A stretch of DNA of 7,506 nt, from contig JAEDLI010000110.1 in the NCBI GenBank assembly GCA_016295375.1, forward strand, positions 1 to 7,506. The letters run 5' to 3'. Shown here piece after piece: positions 5,819-7,506 of the stretch. A program made the position numbers and the translations under genes. The notes under the pieces were generated by a model. It worked only from the letters and a program-made list of their open reading frames with translations. It was not told the DNA's origin and made no database searches. Numbering within the stretch: the first letter of the stretch is position 1; every line of letters begins with the position of its first letter. Source of the stretch: Fibrobacter sp. (GTDB lineage Bacteria > Fibrobacterota > Fibrobacteria > Fibrobacterales > Fibrobacteraceae).

Positions 5819-6664
5819 TTAGATTTCTAGGAATGCCTTTAGTTCTTCCATACGCTGCTTTGCCATTTCGACGCCGTGGTTGTAGGATTCGTTCATCCTG
5901 TCCATGTCGGTGTCGAACTGGTCACATAGGTCGATGAGGGGCCGAATCAGGAGCAGACGCCCCTCTTTTTCCAGGGCTTCCATCTGGCTAAACTTCTTTT
6001 CGTACCGCTTGAGTCGCACCATCAATGCTCTAAAGAGATTGGGGTATTTTTGCTTGTACATGGGGTTGAGTATCGCTCTGTACTTGCGGAAATCCGTCAC
6101 CGCTTCTCCTGGGTAGTGGGTAGAAATGGCCACTACCTTGTCGCACCCTTTTTCGAAGGCCCGTTCGTAGGGGATGGGTTCGGTAATGCAGCCGTCGGCG
6201 TAGTGCTTGTCGTCTAGCTTTGCCATGGGGAAAAGCATGGGCAGGGCGCAACTGGCGCTGATCAGGTCCAGGAGCCGTTTCTTGTCTTGCTTTTCGCTCT
6301 TGAATTCGGCCCGGCCCGTTTCGCAACAGGTGAGGCCGATTTCGCATTCGACTTTGGAGTTTGCGTAGGTTTCAAAATCCAGCGGCATCTCTCCATCGGC
6401 CGAAAGATAATTCAGGGCATGGAATTCTTTTTGGATGCCGATATACTTGCTGGCCCATTTCTTGCCCTTTTGGAGCCGGGTGGGCAAGACGATAAAGCGG
6501 AGACGCCCCTGCTGGCGGGTAATGTAATTGATGGCCGCGTGGGCCCCCGCAGAAACGCCCGCAATGTAGTCGAAGGGGATGTTCTCGTCCATAAAGGTGT
6601 CCAGCACGCCTGCGCTGAACATGGTCTGGCGAGAGCCTCCTTCTAGTACAAGGCCCGTTTTCAT
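5819..6664 (-). CDS. Patatin-like phospholipase (YjjU-type)
   Basis: This 281-residue protein is a Ser-Asp dyad lipid acyl hydrolase of the patatin family. It opens GLVLEGGSRQTMFSAGVLD, the oxyanion-hole segment. The nucleophile is S38 in GVSAG (36-40), and the catalytic aspartate is D157 in YADGCI (155-160). Length and the EGG...AGVLD opening match the bacterial YjjU-like group rather than secreted ExoU-type toxins, and no signal peptide is visible, so it probably acts at the cytoplasmic face of the membrane. The usual GGGxRG oxyanion motif is GGSRQ here, and DGG/DGA is DGC. The ATG overlaps the plsC stop as ATGA, with AGAGGT 6 nt upstream, implying coupled translation with PlsC. Inferred role: removal of acyl chains from membrane lipids; the natural substrate cannot be read from sequence. 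Confidence 0.9.
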   Translation of the reverse strand: MKTGLVLEGGSRQTMFSAGVLDTFMDENIPFDYIAGVSAGAHAAINYITRQQGRLRFIVLPTRLQKGKKWASKYIGIQKEFHALNYLSADGEMPLDFETYANSKVECEIGLTCCETGRAEFKSEKQDKKRLLDLISASCALPMLFPMAKLDDKHYADGCITEPIPYERAFEKGCDKVVAISTHYPGEAVTDFRKYRAILNPMYKQKYPNLFRALMVRLKRYEKKFSQMEALEKEGRLLLIRPLIDLCDQFDTDMDRMNESYNHGVEMAKQRMEELKAFLEI

Positions 6665-7368
6665 GCCAGCACCTCTTCGGGAGTTTCTGCGGCAACGGGC
6701 AAAGCCTTCGGCTCGGCTATGCCAAGGGCCTTCTGCTTGAGTTGCCAGACCTTCTGTCTAAAGTGTTCGCTCTGTTCTGTTAGATGTCTTGAAGAGGGGA
6801 TTCCCTTCACCCGTTCAATTTTTTCGGCGTCTCCCACCACTATATGTGTGCGGTGTCCAAATTTGTAGATGCCGTCAAGACCGACAGAAAGAACCGGCGC
6901 TCCGGTACTGCGTGCAAGGAAGGCAAAGCCAGTCTTGAACTCGTTCAGCAGCCCGTCGTAACGGCACTTGCCTTCGGGAAAAATGATGACATTGTTCCCT
7001 TTTTCCAGTTCGCGTTTGGCAAGTAGCGCCCATTCGGTGTCCATGTTGAACCGGTCACAGGGAATCACGCATTTTGCGTGGGTCAGCGCCCAACGAAAAT
7101 GGGGATCTTCAATCTGGTCCTTGGCCACCACGATACTCTTGTGGGAAAAGAAAACCGCAAGCATCATGATGGGGTCAAGCATGCTGGTGTGGTTGGCGAT
7201 AATTACCGACGGAGTTCCGAGATGAACTGACTTGACCGATTCACCTGCAAAGATGACCTTCGGGCGGAACCAGGCGAACATAAAGACCCGCACCGTGTAT
7301 ATCACCACGATGACAACGAGATGCATGAAGCATTCTACCAGCGGGTTTTTCCTTGAGTTCCTAGCCAC
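6661..7368 (-). CDS. plsC: 1-acyl-sn-glycerol-3-phosphate acyltransferase (PlsC family)
   Basis: PlsC transfers an acyl chain to lysophosphatidate to make phosphatidate at the inner membrane. Residues 60-65 are the NHTSMLD motif with H60 and D65, the catalytic H-x4-D pair. Motif II is around IPCDRF with R106, motif III is FPEGKC (130-135; EGxR or EGxC at the phosphate site), and motif IV is GAPVLSVGL with P158. A hydrophobic N-terminal segment (about 14-33) is the membrane anchor. The 235-residue length is typical. The start is not secure: GTG 7368 falls inside a heptad repeat and has no clear ribosome binding site. ATG 7326 (residue 15), just before the hydrophobic segment, is a good alternative and would give 221 residues. 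The 3' end overlaps the patatin gene by ATGA. Substrate specificity within the family is inferred. Confidence 0.9.
   Translation of the reverse strand: MARNSRKNPLVECFMHLVVIVVIYTVRVFMFAWFRPKVIFAGESVKSVHLGTPSVIIANHTSMLDPIMMLAVFFSHKSIVVAKDQIEDPHFRWALTHAKCVIPCDRFNMDTEWALLAKRELEKGNNVIIFPEGKCRYDGLLNEFKTGFAFLARSTGAPVLSVGLDGIYKFGHRTHIVVGDAEKIERVKGIPSSRHLTEQSEHFRQKVWQLKQKALGIAEPKALPVAAETPEEVLA
6671..6676 (-). promoter_or_regulatory. Ribosome binding site of the patatin gene inside plsC
   Basis: AGAGGT on the minus strand lies 6 nt before the ATG at 6662-6664 and inside the last codons of plsC. It confirms the patatin start at the ATGA overlap. Confidence 0.65.
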
Positions 7369-7385
7369 TAACCACTAACCACTGA
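7365..7385. repeat. Tandem heptads CCACTAA, CCACTAA, CCACTGA
   Basis: Three 7-base units run head to tail at 7365-7371, 7372-7378 and 7379-7385 on the plus strand, the last with one change. On the coding (minus) strand they read as TTAGTGG units. Because 7 is not a multiple of 3, the TAG triplets at 7375-7377, 7368-7370 and 7361-7363 close all three minus-strand frames. They occupy the gap between the S4-like gene and plsC and include the GTG that opens the longest plsC frame. Function unknown. Confidence 0.8.
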
Positions 7386-7395
7386 CTACGGATTT

Positions 7396-7506
7396 CTATT
7401 TCCCCAAGGATTCCTTTGGAATGCTCGTAAAGGTGAGGGCGCCCTTGGCGTGGACGTTGCCGTTCACCTTCACCAGGCCCTGCTGGATAAATTCGTCAGC
7501 CTCGCG
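7396..7506 (-). CDS. C-terminal fragment, probable S4-type RNA-binding protein (cut by window edge)
   Basis: Thirty-six codons and a TAG stop remain. The fragment begins READEFIQQGLVKVNGNVHA, which fits the S4 RNA-binding pattern (R-x-A-x-x-x-I-x-x-G-x-V-x-VNG) found in pseudouridine synthases, tyrosyl-tRNA synthetase and small S4 proteins. Only about 20 residues follow the VNG, so the S4 motif is at the C-terminus, which argues against the usual N-terminal S4 of RluB/RluF-type enzymes. The tail GALTFTSIPKESLGK is not diagnostic. The stop lies 27 nt before the GTG of plsC, so the gene may belong to the same transcript. The coding call is good; the family call is moderate because so little is visible. 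Confidence 0.55.
   Translation of the reverse strand, partial: READEFIQQGLVKVNGNVHAKGALTFTSIPKESLGK

Noticed and set aside
5819..6664. Patatin with neighbouring genes considered as an anti-phage (CBASS-like) effector
   Set aside because: No nucleotide cyclase, sensor or other defence gene lies beside it. It overlaps plsC and precedes lipid-transport genes, which favours housekeeping lipid metabolism.

Overview
The window is a densely packed, one-direction stretch of bacterial chromosome. Every gene I can support is on the minus strand, so transcription runs from high to low coordinates. The Mla/MCE-type lipid transporter, a lipoprotein with a lipobox, PlsC and alanine racemase indicate a diderm (Gram-negative-type) bacterium. 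The overall style reminds me of Fibrobacter/Fibrobacterota, but that is an impression, not a demonstration. No rRNA, tRNA, CRISPR array, insertion sequence or phage gene was seen, and no gap between genes exceeds 95 bases.

Layout in transcription order: (1) 7506-7396, the last 36 codons of a gene with an S4-like RNA-binding motif. (2) A short gap with three CCACTRA heptads that put a TAG stop in all three minus-strand frames. (3) plsC, a 1-acylglycerol-3-phosphate acyltransferase. (4) A patatin-like phospholipase, overlapping plsC by ATGA. (5) A flavodoxin-fold oxidoreductase with a four-cysteine, iron-sulfur-flavoprotein-like motif. (6) An MlaE-type permease with an N-terminal STAS domain. 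(7) The MlaF-type ATPase. (8) The MlaD/MCE substrate-binding protein. (9) A PqiC-like ABC auxiliary lipoprotein, overlapping mlaD by ATGA. (10) alr, alanine racemase. (11) A 95-base AT-rich leader, then the first 80 codons of pheT.

Genes 3 to 9 are joined by gaps of 23 nt or less or by 4-nt overlaps, which suggests one transcript; alr follows after 9 to 42 nt depending on its start. The inferred theme is envelope phospholipid handling. Patatin can deacylate lipids and PlsC can re-acylate lysophosphatidate. The MlaEFD plus lipoprotein set is expected to move phospholipid between the inner and outer membranes. No soluble MlaC or outer-membrane MlaA is encoded here, and the MlaB (STAS) function appears fused to the permease. 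The lipoprotein probably serves the periplasmic or outer-membrane end, as PqiC does. The flavoprotein's role in this set is unknown.

Most notable: the lipid-remodelling/transport cluster with its embedded flavoprotein, the apparent loss of the carbamylated-lysine position in Alr, the three-frame-stop heptad repeat at the plsC start, identical 14-base translation starts for mlaF and mlaD, and alternative hairpins in the pheT leader.
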